Of a stretch of 64,000 bases of DNA, positions 37,368 through 45,122 are shown piece by piece. The stretch is taken from contig DASPNP010000063.1 of the NCBI GenBank assembly GCA_035626475.1, positions 107,349 to 171,348 of the forward strand. The letters are read 5' to 3'. The number at the start of each line of letters is the position of its first letter. Within the stretch, counting starts at the first letter, position 1. The position numbers and the translations under genes are program-made. Under the pieces are notes generated by a model. That model made no database searches. It worked only from the letters and a program-made list of their open reading frames with translations, and had not been told where the DNA came from. Source of the DNA: DASPKT01 sp035626475 (GTDB lineage Bacteria > Pseudomonadota > Alphaproteobacteria > Azospirillales > Azospirillaceae).

Positions 37368-37511
37368 TTAGAAGATCACCGCGATGATGGCGGCCAAGCC
37401 CAGGCCGGTGCCGAGGAACATCACCGACTCCGCGTCGGGCAGCGCGTCCCACAGGCGGGACAGCAGGCTCTGGGTCTCGGTGGGGGCGGCGTGCAGGTCG
37501 AGAGCGGTCAT
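37368..37511 (-). CDS. 47-aa membrane microprotein A (paralogue of the next gene)
   Basis: The ORF runs from ATG 37511 to a TAA at 37368-37370 and encodes 47 residues. AAGGA lies 9 nt before the start. The C-terminal third is a single hydrophobic helix (LGTGLGLAAIIAVIF) preceded by an amphipathic stretch with RLWDALPDAESV. It shares RLW, A, P, AESV, LGT, LGLA and II in register with the product of 37542-37691, so the two are tandem duplicates. I do not recognise the family. The paralogy plus good start sites make chance reading frames unlikely. A small inner-membrane protein is predicted. Confidence 0.65.
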   Translation of the reverse strand: MTALDLHAAPTETQSLLSRLWDALPDAESVMFLGTGLGLAAIIAVIF

Positions 37512-37541
37512 GGCGGTGATCCTTGGTTCGGGGAGGATGGG

Positions 37542-37691
37542 TCAGAAGACCTGGTTGATGATGAGGGCGAGGCCCAGCGCGGTGCCCAGCATGAAGACCG
37601 ATTCGGCGGTCGGGGCGGCGGCCCACAGGCGGGCGAAGAAGCCCTTGCTCTCGGTGGCGGTCAGGGCGGTGGAGAAGGTCATGTCGGTCAT
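37542..37691 (-). CDS. 49-aa membrane microprotein B (paralogue of the previous gene)
   Basis: ATG 37691 is preceded by GGAG at 7 nt spacing; the stop is TGA at 37542-37544. The 49-residue product has a polar N-terminus with Thr/Ser, then FFARLWAAAPTAESV and a terminal hydrophobic helix LGTALGLALIINQVF. It aligns without gaps to microprotein A over the last 32 residues. The pair is separated by 30 bp. An in-frame ATG at 37721 would add ten residues but has no ribosome-binding site. Function is unknown; a membrane-inserted regulator or a toxin-like peptide are both open possibilities. Confidence 0.65.
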   Translation of the reverse strand: MTDMTFSTALTATESKGFFARLWAAAPTAESVFMLGTALGLALIINQVF

Positions 37692-37901
37692 GGTGGGCTC
37701 CGTGGGTGTCCGGTTGGTCATTTCGGGGCGGGTCGTCCGCCGTGATCCCTACTTCGCAACCCCCGTGCCAACTCCGGAAAATGGCTTGAATGCAGGAATT
37801 CGCCGATTTGCAGAGGATGCACGATGGTTGCGCATCCCACTCCTGACGGGTTTTCGCCACAAAGTCGCCGGAATGACAAATCAGCTGTGGAGACTTAGCC
37901 G

Positions 37902-38744
37902 ATGATGCCCGTCCAGCTCCGTCCCGGCGGCGAGATCGACGGCGCCCGCATCGTTTCATCAGCCCCCTTCGCCAAGGGCAATGCGGCGACGCTCTGGCGG
38001 CTGGAGCTGTCCGACGGTCGCAGGGCGGTCGCCAAGATGGGGCCGGGGATGGATCTCGAGGCGGCGATGCTGCGCCACCTCGGCATGGCCTCGACCCTGC
38101 CGGTTCCGGCGGTCTGGCACGCGGCGCCCGACCTGATGGTGATGGAATATATCGAGGGCGGCGGCCGCATCGGGCCGGCGGCGGAGCGGCATGCGGCGGA
38201 GCTGCTGGCGGCGCTGCACGGGGTAACGGCGCCCCGCTACGGCTTTCCCTACGACACCACCATCGGCCCGCTGCCGCAGCCCAACCCGGAGATGGAGGAC
38301 TGGCCTTCCTTCTACGGCTTCCGCCTGCTGCATATGGGCGGCAAGGCGCTGGCGGAGGGCAGGGTCGACGCCGCCTTCCTGTCACGCATCGAGCGGCTGG
38401 CGGCGCGGCTGCCGGACCTGCTGGGCCCCTGCCAGTCGCCGGCGCTGATCCATGGCGACGTCTGGGGCGGCAATGTGCTGGTGGGGCGGGACGGGCGGGT
38501 GGCGGCCTTCATCGACCCGGCCATCCACCATGCCGATCCGGAGGTGGAGCTTGCCTTCACCACCCTGTTCGGCACCTTCGGCGAGACCTTCTTCCGGGCC
38601 TATGGCGAGATCAGGCCGATCCGGCCCGGGTTCCACGAGGTGCGCCGGCCGCTCTACCTGCTCTATCCGCTGCTGGTGCATGTCAGGCTGTTCGGCGGTT
38701 CCTATTCCGACCAGGCCGGTTCCATCCTGCGCCGCTTCGCCTGA
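37902..38744 (+). CDS. fructosamine kinase family protein
   Basis: The 280-aa APH-like kinase belongs to the fructosamine/ketosamine-3-kinase family (deglycation of glycated amines). The nucleotide region contains FAKGNAATLWRLEL, the catalytic loop is LIHGDVWGGNVLV, and the metal-binding segment is AFIDPAIHHADPEVEL. The family's W/N tail is conserved. It would phosphorylate sugar-amine adducts in the cytoplasm so that they decompose. The ATG pair at 37902/37905 follows TGGAGA. The 3' end overlaps the convergent SDR gene by 43 bp. Confidence 0.9.
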   Translation: MMPVQLRPGGEIDGARIVSSAPFAKGNAATLWRLELSDGRRAVAKMGPGMDLEAAMLRHLGMASTLPVPAVWHAAPDLMVMEYIEGGGRIGPAAERHAAELLAALHGVTAPRYGFPYDTTIGPLPQPNPEMEDWPSFYGFRLLHMGGKALAEGRVDAAFLSRIERLAARLPDLLGPCQSPALIHGDVWGGNVLVGRDGRVAAFIDPAIHHADPEVELAFTTLFGTFGETFFRAYGEIRPIRPGFHEVRRPLYLLYPLLVHVRLFGGSYSDQAGSILRRFA

Positions 38745-39757
38745 GGCTCCTCGGCCCGGTCCTCGCGCCGGAGCGCCGGCAGCTTGAGTCGGCCCGACCC
38801 GGCCGCCGCCAGCACGCCGAGGCCGAGCGCCGCCATGGCCAGCGGCAGCAGCGCCCCGCCGGTGTTGTTGCCGGCCGACTTGCGCGGCGGCCAGGCACGG
38901 CCCTCGAACAGATTGCCGGAGGTGGTCTCCGCCGGCTGTCCCTTGGCGAGCGACGCCTGGACGAAGCGGAACAGCAGGGCGCCCACCAGTTCCGGCGCAT
39001 GGGCGTAGGCCGCCTCCCCCAGCCGGGCCGACCAGCCCACGGTCATGGAGCGGCGGGGCTTCTCCGCCAGATCCAGCATGCGGGCGGCGACATGCTCCGG
39101 CGTCTGCATCGGGCTCCTCGGCACCAGGGCCTTGCCGGTGTAGTTGCCCTTGTTCACCAGCCCGGGTGTGTCGACGAAGGAGGGATAGAGGCCGCAGACA
39201 TGGATGCCGGGAAAGCGCCTGTAATCCTGGTACAGCGCCTCGGTCAGGCCGCGCAGGCCGAACTTGGCGGCGGTGTAGGCGGCGGCCAGCGGCGGCGCCA
39301 CCCAGCCGCCGACCGACACCATGTTGATCAGCACGCCCCGGCGGCGGCGGACGAAATGCGGCATCACCACCGCCGCCCCGTTCAGCGGGCCGACCAGGTT
39401 GGTCTCGACCACCCGCCGGTGCGCCTCCGCCGGCACCTCCTCGAACCAGCCGAGCGCGCCGATGCCGGCGTTGTTGATCCAGACATCGATCCGGCCCCAG
39501 CGGTTCAGCGCCGCGTCGCGCAGCGCCGCCACATCCATCGGCACCGTCACGTCAGTCGGCAGCGCCACCGTCTCCGCCCCCATGAGCCGGCAGAGCCGGG
39601 CCGTGTCCTCCAGGGCGTCCTCGCTGCGGGCCGCCAGCGCCAGCCGGGCGCCCTCCCGGGCGAAGGCGAGCGCCGCGGCGCGGCCGATGCCGCTGGAGGC
39701 ACCGGTCAGAACCACGACCTTGTCCTTGAAGCGGGGGCGGGAGGCGGTGCGGGCCAT
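38702..39757 (-). CDS. short-chain dehydrogenase/reductase with C-terminal membrane tail
   Basis: The 351-aa product has an SDR Rossmann core: VVLTGASSGIGRAAA (nucleotide loop), WINNAGIG, the catalytic MVSVGG serine and the YTAAK pair. After residue 280 an extension includes a hydrophobic segment (ALLPLAMAALGLGVLAA) and a basic tail (QAKRRR), so the protein is probably membrane-tethered. The substrate is unknown. The start ATG 39757 has GGAG upstream. The stop lies inside the convergent kinase gene (overlap 38702-38744). Confidence 0.88.
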   Translation of the reverse strand: MARTASRPRFKDKVVVLTGASSGIGRAAALAFAREGARLALAARSEDALEDTARLCRLMGAETVALPTDVTVPMDVAALRDAALNRWGRIDVWINNAGIGALGWFEEVPAEAHRRVVETNLVGPLNGAAVVMPHFVRRRRGVLINMVSVGGWVAPPLAAAYTAAKFGLRGLTEALYQDYRRFPGIHVCGLYPSFVDTPGLVNKGNYTGKALVPRSPMQTPEHVAARMLDLAEKPRRSMTVGWSARLGEAAYAHAPELVGALLFRFVQASLAKGQPAETTSGNLFEGRAWPPRKSAGNNTGGALLPLAMAALGLGVLAAAGSGRLKLPALRREDRAEEPQAKRRRMEPAWSE

Positions 39758-39884
39758 GGGGGTCTCCGGTGGGTCTGGTCGCCTGGGCCAACAGGCTCCG
39801 CCCCCGATTGTCACATCTCCGCCGGGAACTCGACCGCATATCAGCGATTGACGGTGGAGCCGAGGAACAGCCGGAACCCAGCCC

Positions 39885-40544
39885 ATGCCGCGTCCGCCCG
39901 TCGACACCGCCGCCCGCTTCCTGCCGGAGCACCGCAGCCTGGAGACGCTGCGCGACGCCGCCAAGGGCTGCACCGCTTGTCCCCTGCACCTGACCGGCAC
40001 GCAGACCGTGTTCGGCGAGGGCCGGCAGCAGGCGGAGGTGATGCTGGTGGGCGAGCAGCCGGGCGACAAGGAGGATTTGGCCGGTCGTCCCTTTGTCGGC
40101 CCGGCGGGGCAGCTGCTGGACCGGGCGCTGACCGAGGCCGGTATCGACCGTGAGGCCGCCTACGTCACCAACACGGTGAAGCATTTCAAATGGGTGCAGA
40201 AGGGCAGCCGCCGCATCCATGAGAAGCCCGGCCGGCTGGAGATCGTCGCCTGCATGCCGTGGCTGGAGGCGGAGATCGCCGCCGTGGCGCCCAGCGGCAT
40301 CGTCTGCCTGGGCGCCACCGCCGCGCAGGCGCTGCTGGGGCGCGACTTCAAGGTGACGGAGATGCGCGGCCAGATCCTGCGCTCGCCCCTGGCCGGCTGG
40401 GTGGTGGCGACCGTCCACCCCTCCTCCCTGCTGCGCATCCCGGATATCGCGGCGCGCGAGGCCGGATACCGCATGTTCGTGGAGGATCTGCGCCTCGTCG
40501 CGGGTCAGCTCGCCCGCGCTCCCCGCGCCGCCGCGCGGCTGTAA
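39885..40544 (+). CDS. udgX: uracil-DNA glycosylase UdgX
   Basis: This 219-aa family 4-like uracil-DNA glycosylase is identified as UdgX by the RRIHEKP loop (GSRRIHEKPGR). That loop carries the histidine which in characterised UdgX forms a covalent bond to abasic DNA. Other motifs are GEQPGDKEDLAGRPFVGPAG and the distal HPSSLLR. The N-terminal CTACPL with further cysteines would bind an Fe-S cluster. It acts in repair of deaminated cytosine. The start ATG 39885 is the only one consistent with the family N-terminus; it is not in an operon. Confidence 0.93.
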   Translation: MPRPPVDTAARFLPEHRSLETLRDAAKGCTACPLHLTGTQTVFGEGRQQAEVMLVGEQPGDKEDLAGRPFVGPAGQLLDRALTEAGIDREAAYVTNTVKHFKWVQKGSRRIHEKPGRLEIVACMPWLEAEIAAVAPSGIVCLGATAAQALLGRDFKVTEMRGQILRSPLAGWVVATVHPSSLLRIPDIAAREAGYRMFVEDLRLVAGQLARAPRAAARL

Positions 40545-40636
40545 CCCCCTCCGCGCCTGCCCTCCCGCCGATCGCCTACGTCGATCGGGTTAGTCCCGAC
40601 GTCGTGTTGCAGGAAAGTGACGTATTTATGAAAACC

Positions 40637-40662
40637 GCCATTGCTTGCGTAAGCGCAATGGC
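40637..40662. promoter_or_regulatory. inverted repeat in the porin upstream region
   Basis: GCCATTGC (40637-40644) and GCAATGGC (40655-40662) flank a 10-nt centre that is itself partly palindromic (GCTTGCGTAAGC). It lies 120 bp upstream of the porin start, within an AT-richer 236-bp gap. It could be an operator or a leader hairpin; no promoter boxes are clear. Confidence 0.35.
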
Positions 40663-40781
40663 GCCGGGCGAGCGCGTCCATATGATCATTTTGCAAGTCT
40701 AGAGCTCAGCTCCAGTTGAGAAATTTCTGAACTTGGGCTCGTACAAAAAGTACCCATCCAGGGATGCCGGGGAGAAAACGC

Positions 40782-42104
40782 ATGAACTTCGACAAGGGAT
40801 TGAAGGCCGCCATCTTGGCGGGTACTGCTCTCGTCTGCCTGAGCGGCACCGCCGGGGCGCAGACAGGGGAAGTGCAGGAGCTGCGCGCCCAGGTCCGCGC
40901 GCTGATGGAGCGCATAGAGAAGCTCGAGGCTGACCAGAAGGCCAAGGCCGCCGCCCCGGCCGCGACGGCGGCCCCCGCTCCGGCCGCGACCGGCACGGCC
41001 ACGGCGAGCGCCGCCCCGGCCGCGCCCACGCCGCAGCCCGTGACCAACCTGGTGCCGCGCACCAAGCTGGTGATCGCCGGCCAGGTGAACCGCGGCGTGC
41101 TCTTCGTCGATGACGGCGTATCCGAGCGCTTCCACTTCGTCGACAACAACAACTCCTCCACCCGCATCCGCGCCATCGCCTCGTCCAAGATCAGCGACAC
41201 CTGGACGGCCGGTGGCGAGATGGAGCTGGAGGCGGTCTCCAACTCCACCCGCTCCTTCAGCCAGACGGACGACGGCCCGACCGCCTTCGCCTTCAACGAG
41301 CGCAAGATGGAGGTTTGGCTGGAGAACAAGGCGTTCGGCCGCATCTGGTTCGGCCAGGGCGACACCGCGTCGAACACGCTGACCGAGCAGGACCTGTCCG
41401 GCACCGCCGTGGTCGCCTACTCCGACGCGCCAAACTTCATGGGCGGCGCCAACTTCCGCGTCCGCGGCACGGGGGCGGCCACCGGCCCGCAGATCCGCCA
41501 GGCGTTCGAGAATTTCGACGGCCTGCACCGCGACGACCGCATCCGCTACGACACGCCGAACTTCGGCGGCTTCGTCGCCTCCACCAGCTTCGTCGATGAT
41601 GGCGGCTGGGACCTGGGCCTGCGCTACTCCGCCAAGTTCGGGACGACCGACGTGTCGGCGGGCCTGGGCTACGGCGACGCGGGCGGCCGCAACTACTTCC
41701 TGGCGCCGCAGTACCCGGCCAACACCACCAACCTCAACTGGGACGACCAGCTGAGCGGCTCGGTCTCGGTCAAGATGGCGGCGGGCTTCAACGTCACCGC
41801 GGCCTACGGCGTGCGCGACTACGACACCGGCCGCGACAGCAGCTTCTGGTACGGCAAGATCGGCTATATCGCGAAGCTGAACGCGCTGGGCAGCACCGCC
41901 TTCGCCGTCGACTATTACGACCAGGAGGACAATGTCTTCCAGGGCGACAGCTCCGAGGCCTGGGGCGTCTACATCGTGCAGAACCTGGACGTGGCCGGCG
42001 CCGAGCTCTATGCCGGCTACCGGACCTACTCCTACGACACGCCGGGCTTGGTCGAGTACCACGACCTGAACGGCATCCTCACCGGCGCGCGTATCCGGTT
42101 CTGA
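40782..42104 (+). CDS. outer-membrane porin
   Basis: The 440-aa porin has a signal peptide (1-26, cleavage at TAGAQ) and a short coiled coil (about 28-52; LRAQVRALMERIEKLEADQK). An Ala/Pro linker (about 53-85) and a beta-barrel (LVIAGQVNRGVLFVDDG through to the terminal GARIRF) follow. The opening strand and the coiled-coil/linker layout resemble trimeric proteobacterial porins with a periplasmic stalk. The start ATG 40782 follows GGGGAGAAAACGC; the in-frame ATG 40764 is not used. A 53-aa lipoprotein gene follows after 7 bp, so the two are co-transcribed. Confidence 0.88.
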   Translation: MNFDKGLKAAILAGTALVCLSGTAGAQTGEVQELRAQVRALMERIEKLEADQKAKAAAPAATAAPAPAATGTATASAAPAAPTPQPVTNLVPRTKLVIAGQVNRGVLFVDDGVSERFHFVDNNNSSTRIRAIASSKISDTWTAGGEMELEAVSNSTRSFSQTDDGPTAFAFNERKMEVWLENKAFGRIWFGQGDTASNTLTEQDLSGTAVVAYSDAPNFMGGANFRVRGTGAATGPQIRQAFENFDGLHRDDRIRYDTPNFGGFVASTSFVDDGGWDLGLRYSAKFGTTDVSAGLGYGDAGGRNYFLAPQYPANTTNLNWDDQLSGSVSVKMAAGFNVTAAYGVRDYDTGRDSSFWYGKIGYIAKLNALGSTAFAVDYYDQEDNVFQGDSSEAWGVYIVQNLDVAGAELYAGYRTYSYDTPGLVEYHDLNGILTGARIRF

Positions 42105-42111
42105 GGCCGTG

Positions 42112-42273
42112 ATGACGCGTCTCCGCCTTCTGCGCGCGGCGCTGGGTCTGGCGGCGGGGCTTGCCCTCGCCGCCTGCTCGGCGGTGCCGGTGGACCATCC
42201 GCCGGCCGACAGCATGAAGCCCGGCTCCGGCCTCTTCACCGGAAAGAAGGGCCAGGTCGAGATCCCGCTCTGA
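42112..42273 (+). CDS. 53-aa lipoprotein, co-transcribed with the porin
   Basis: The ORF (ATG 42112 to TGA 42271-42273) encodes a classic lipoprotein precursor: basic MTRLRLLR, a hydrophobic stretch and lipobox LAAC with the acylated cysteine near residue 22. A mature part of about 32 residues follows, containing DHPPADSMKPGSGLFTGKKG. It starts 7 bp after the porin stop and ends just before a terminator. Not recognised by family. It may be an accessory or assembly lipoprotein for the porin. Confidence 0.72.
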   Translation: MTRLRLLRAALGLAAGLALAACSAVPVDHPPADSMKPGSGLFTGKKGQVEIPL

Positions 42274-42298
42274 CGGCGGGGCCTCAAAATCACGGGGC

Positions 42299-42329
42299 GG
42301 GCGGTCCACGGGCCGTCCGCCCTTTTCTT
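42299..42329 (+). terminator. intrinsic terminator of the porin-lipoprotein operon
   Basis: The stem GGGCGG (42299-42304) / CCGCCC (42317-42322) is followed by TTTTCTTT, 25 bp after the lipoprotein stop. Confidence 0.85.
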
Positions 42330-42405
42330 TGCCCGGCCGCCATCCGCAACAGGCGCCCTCTCCCGCCGTTAGCAGGTAGGGACCGCGGCATGGTAGCGTG
42401 AGGGC

Positions 42406-43161
42406 ATGTACAGCGACGTCGTCGATCTGCGCGAATTCTACGAGACCGGGCTGGGCCAGGTGGTCCGCCGGCTCGTGCGCCGCCGCATCCGCGAGCTCTG
42501 GCCCGACGTGTCGGGGCAGCGGGTGCTGGGGATCGGCTACGCCACGCCCTACCTGCGCCCCTTCCGCGACGAGGCGGAGCGCGTGCTGGCGGTGATGCCG
42601 GCCGGCCAGGGCGTCGTCTTCTGGCCGCAGGAAGGCCCCGGGCTGGTGGCGCTGGGCGAGGAGTCGGAGCTGCCGCTGCCCGACATGTCGGTCGACCGCG
42701 TACTGCTGGTCCATGGGCTGGAGTTCACCGAGCATCTCAAGCCGATGATGCGCGAGATCTGGCGGGTGCTGGCCGGCGGCGGGCGGCTGATGTGCGTGGT
42801 GCCGAACCGGCGCGGCATCTGGGCCCGCACCGACATGACCCCCTTCGGCCACGGCTCGCCCTTCTCCCCCGGGCAGCTGCGCCGCACGCTGAAGGCCAAC
42901 ATGTTCGTGCCGGAGCGCGAGGCCTGTGCCCTGTTCATGCCGCCGGTCCGGTCGCGCTTCATCATGGCCGGCGCCGGGGCCTGGGAGGAGGTCGGCTCGC
43001 GCTGGTTCAGCGCCTTCGCCGGCGTCCAGATCGTCGAGGCCAGCAAGCAGATCTACGCCACCAGCAGCCGCGTCCAGGTCAAGCAGCGCCGCCCGCTGGC
43101 CTCCCCCGTCGCCCAGCCCGCCTTCACCCGCATCGCGGCGGAGCGGGACGGGGGGAGCTAG
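42406..43161 (+). CDS. class I SAM-dependent methyltransferase
   Basis: The 251-aa product has a Rossmann methyltransferase core. Motif I is degenerate (VLGIGYATPYL), the middle motif is LLVHGLEFTEHL and motif III-like is WRVLAGGGRLMCVVPNR. It belongs to a family common in alphaproteobacteria and often found beside glyoxalase II genes; no such gene is present here. The substrate is unknown. The C-terminal 40 residues are basic. Its TAG and the TAG of the convergent membrane protein share the palindrome CTAG at 43158-43161. Confidence 0.8.
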   Translation: MYSDVVDLREFYETGLGQVVRRLVRRRIRELWPDVSGQRVLGIGYATPYLRPFRDEAERVLAVMPAGQGVVFWPQEGPGLVALGEESELPLPDMSVDRVLLVHGLEFTEHLKPMMREIWRVLAGGGRLMCVVPNRRGIWARTDMTPFGHGSPFSPGQLRRTLKANMFVPEREACALFMPPVRSRFIMAGAGAWEEVGSRWFSAFAGVQIVEASKQIYATSSRVQVKQRRPLASPVAQPAFTRIAAERDGGS

Positions 43162-44081
43162 GCAGCGGCCCTGCGGCGCAGGAGAAGCATGTCGAGGATA
43201 AGGGCTGCGACGCAGAGTGCGGCAAGCATCGTCAGATCGGCCAGAACGGCGTCCGCAGGCATTCCGGAGGCCGCCCAGAGCGGCACGCTGGGCAACCCGA
43301 TTCCCTTTGCGTTGCCCCAGAACACATGCTGGGCCAGCTCGGCGCCCGTCTGCAGTCCGACCGCCAGCTCGATGCCGTTGCCTCTCCAGACCAGGTAGAG
43401 AATGGGAAGGGCGTAGAGAACCGACGCCGCCATATCCCACCAGGACGTCCCGTGGCTCAGGACCATCTGTCCGATCACCAGGGCCACCAATCCCAGGGGC
43501 ACGCTCCTGAACAGGCGCAGGCAGCCCTGGAGGAGATAGCCGCCGCAATAGGCCATGAGGGAAAAGTTCAGGGCGGCGAAGGTGATGCCGGCCACCGACC
43601 AGATCAGCAGGCGACCCGGCAGGCTCATGTCGCTCGTCAAAGGCAAATGGTCCAGGGCAAGCCAGCCGGAGAGGGCGTAGAAAGCGGAAAGAGATACGAG
43701 GCCTGCCACCATGCCGGCGCCGATCCACCCCATATTGATGGACGCGCGCCCATGGACAGCTGTGGACAGCGGGCGGCCATGCAGCCATCTCAGCAGCAGC
43801 GCCAGCACCGCCAGCAGAACTCCCGCGTAAGCGAACTGGTAGAGGATCGGGGAAATCACTTCGACGCCGCCGTCCAGCCGGGCACCCACGCCGTCCGTCG
43901 CCATTGGTTTCCTGGTGGCATTGGGGTGCAGCAGACCGCCGATTAGGGCGATGATGACCAGCATCAGAAGGCCGACCAGATAGCGCCACACCCGCCCCTT
44001 GTCCCGCTTTCCCATTTCCAGGAAATGCGGGACATCGCCACTGCCGGGCACGTCCCCAGGGACCTTGGATCGAACAAGCAT
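43158..44081 (-). CDS. multi-pass membrane protein, CPBP-like without catalytic residues
   Basis: About 307 aa with seven to eight hydrophobic helices. The arrangement near MAYCGGYLLQGCLRLF and ELAVGLQTGAELAQH recalls CPBP-family intramembrane proteases (Rce1-like), but the expected EExxxR is replaced by GGYLLQ and the downstream histidine motif is only partly kept. It may therefore be a non-catalytic relative, or the likeness is accidental. The start is uncertain: ATG 44081 or ATG 44015, neither with a good Shine-Dalgarno. Codon use is somewhat less GC-biased than in its neighbours. It shares its stop palindrome with the methyltransferase gene. Confidence 0.6.
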   Translation of the reverse strand: MLVRSKVPGDVPGSGDVPHFLEMGKRDKGRVWRYLVGLLMLVIIALIGGLLHPNATRKPMATDGVGARLDGGVEVISPILYQFAYAGVLLAVLALLLRWLHGRPLSTAVHGRASINMGWIGAGMVAGLVSLSAFYALSGWLALDHLPLTSDMSLPGRLLIWSVAGITFAALNFSLMAYCGGYLLQGCLRLFRSVPLGLVALVIGQMVLSHGTSWWDMAASVLYALPILYLVWRGNGIELAVGLQTGAELAQHVFWGNAKGIGLPSVPLWAASGMPADAVLADLTMLAALCVAALILDMLLLRRRAAA

Positions 44082-44154
44082 GGGATTCCGCACCGGTTGC
44101 CGATCCGGAATCGCATGCGACCCAAAGCGCGTCAAGCCGCGTTCCGACGCCCAG

Positions 44155-45057
44155 TTACCGCTTCCCCAGCCCCTTTGCCGCCACCACTGCCCCGCCGATG
44201 ATCAGCGCGCAGGCGGCCCAGACGCTCCAGGCGCCCTCGGCACGGCCGGCCAGGATCAGCAGCAGGGTGGAGAGCAGCGGCGTCACGTAGCTGATCGCCC
44301 CCAGCGCGTGGATGTCGCCGCGCTTCACGCCGACGTCCCAGACGAAGAAGGCGGCGCCCAGCGGGCCGATGCCCATCGCCGCCGTCGCCGCCCAGGCGGC
44401 CGCTCCCTGCGGCCACACCGTCGTCTCGAAGGTCAGGTGGCACAGCGCCGCCAATCCCGAGGTCGCCAGGCAGAAGAAGGCGACCGACTCCGTCGGCGCC
44501 TCGCCGTAGCGGCGGGTCAGCACGGAATAGGCGCCCCAGGTGACGGCGCAGCCCAGCGCGGCCAGATAGCCCGGCAGGTACTGCAAATCCAGCGACAGCC
44601 CCTGCCCGCGCGTCACCAGCAGCACCGTGCCGGCCAGCCCCAGCAGCGCGCCCAGCAGCTGCGGCAGCCCCAACCGCTCGCCCGGCAGGAGCCCCGCGAA
44701 CAGCACGATCATCAGCGGCCAAAGATAGTTGACCAGATTGGCCTCGACCGCCGGGGCCGACTGCAGCGCCAGGAAGTAGAGGAAGTGGTAGCCGAACAGC
44801 CCGCTCACCCCCAGCAGCCAGACCCGCGGCGGCTGGCGCAGCGCCGCCAGCGGCCGCCGCCCGGTCGCCAGCATCACCAGCAGACCCATCAGCCCGCCGA
44901 CTCCGAAGGCCATGGCCGTCATCTGGAAGGGCGGCACCGGCCCGGCGATGGCGGTCAGCAGCGCCAGCGTCGCCCAGAGCAGGATGGCGCTGGCGCCCAC
45001 CAGCGTGTTGCGGCGGATCGTGCTGGATGAAAGGGCGTCGTGCGGTACGGCGGTCAT
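44155..45057 (-). CDS. DMT (EamA) transporter, YddG-like
   Basis: The 300-aa drug/metabolite transporter has ten hydrophobic segments and two EamA repeats. The start ASAILLWATLALLTAIAG and the mid helix FLALQSAPAVEANLVNYLWPLMIVLF are typical of the aromatic amino-acid exporter YddG group, so export of aromatic amino acids is a reasonable inference. The start ATG 45057 gives the usual short N-terminus. It is 65 bp downstream of another DMT gene on the same strand and could be co-transcribed with it. Confidence 0.85.
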   Translation of the reverse strand: MTAVPHDALSSSTIRRNTLVGASAILLWATLALLTAIAGPVPPFQMTAMAFGVGGLMGLLVMLATGRRPLAALRQPPRVWLLGVSGLFGYHFLYFLALQSAPAVEANLVNYLWPLMIVLFAGLLPGERLGLPQLLGALLGLAGTVLLVTRGQGLSLDLQYLPGYLAALGCAVTWGAYSVLTRRYGEAPTESVAFFCLATSGLAALCHLTFETTVWPQGAAAWAATAAMGIGPLGAAFFVWDVGVKRGDIHALGAISYVTPLLSTLLLILAGRAEGAWSVWAACALIIGGAVVAAKGLGKR

Positions 45058-45122
45058 GGCATGGTCCTTCCCGGCGCCAGCAAAGGCCCTGGCGCGGTGT
45101 CGGTCAAGCCGTCCCTTCCCGG

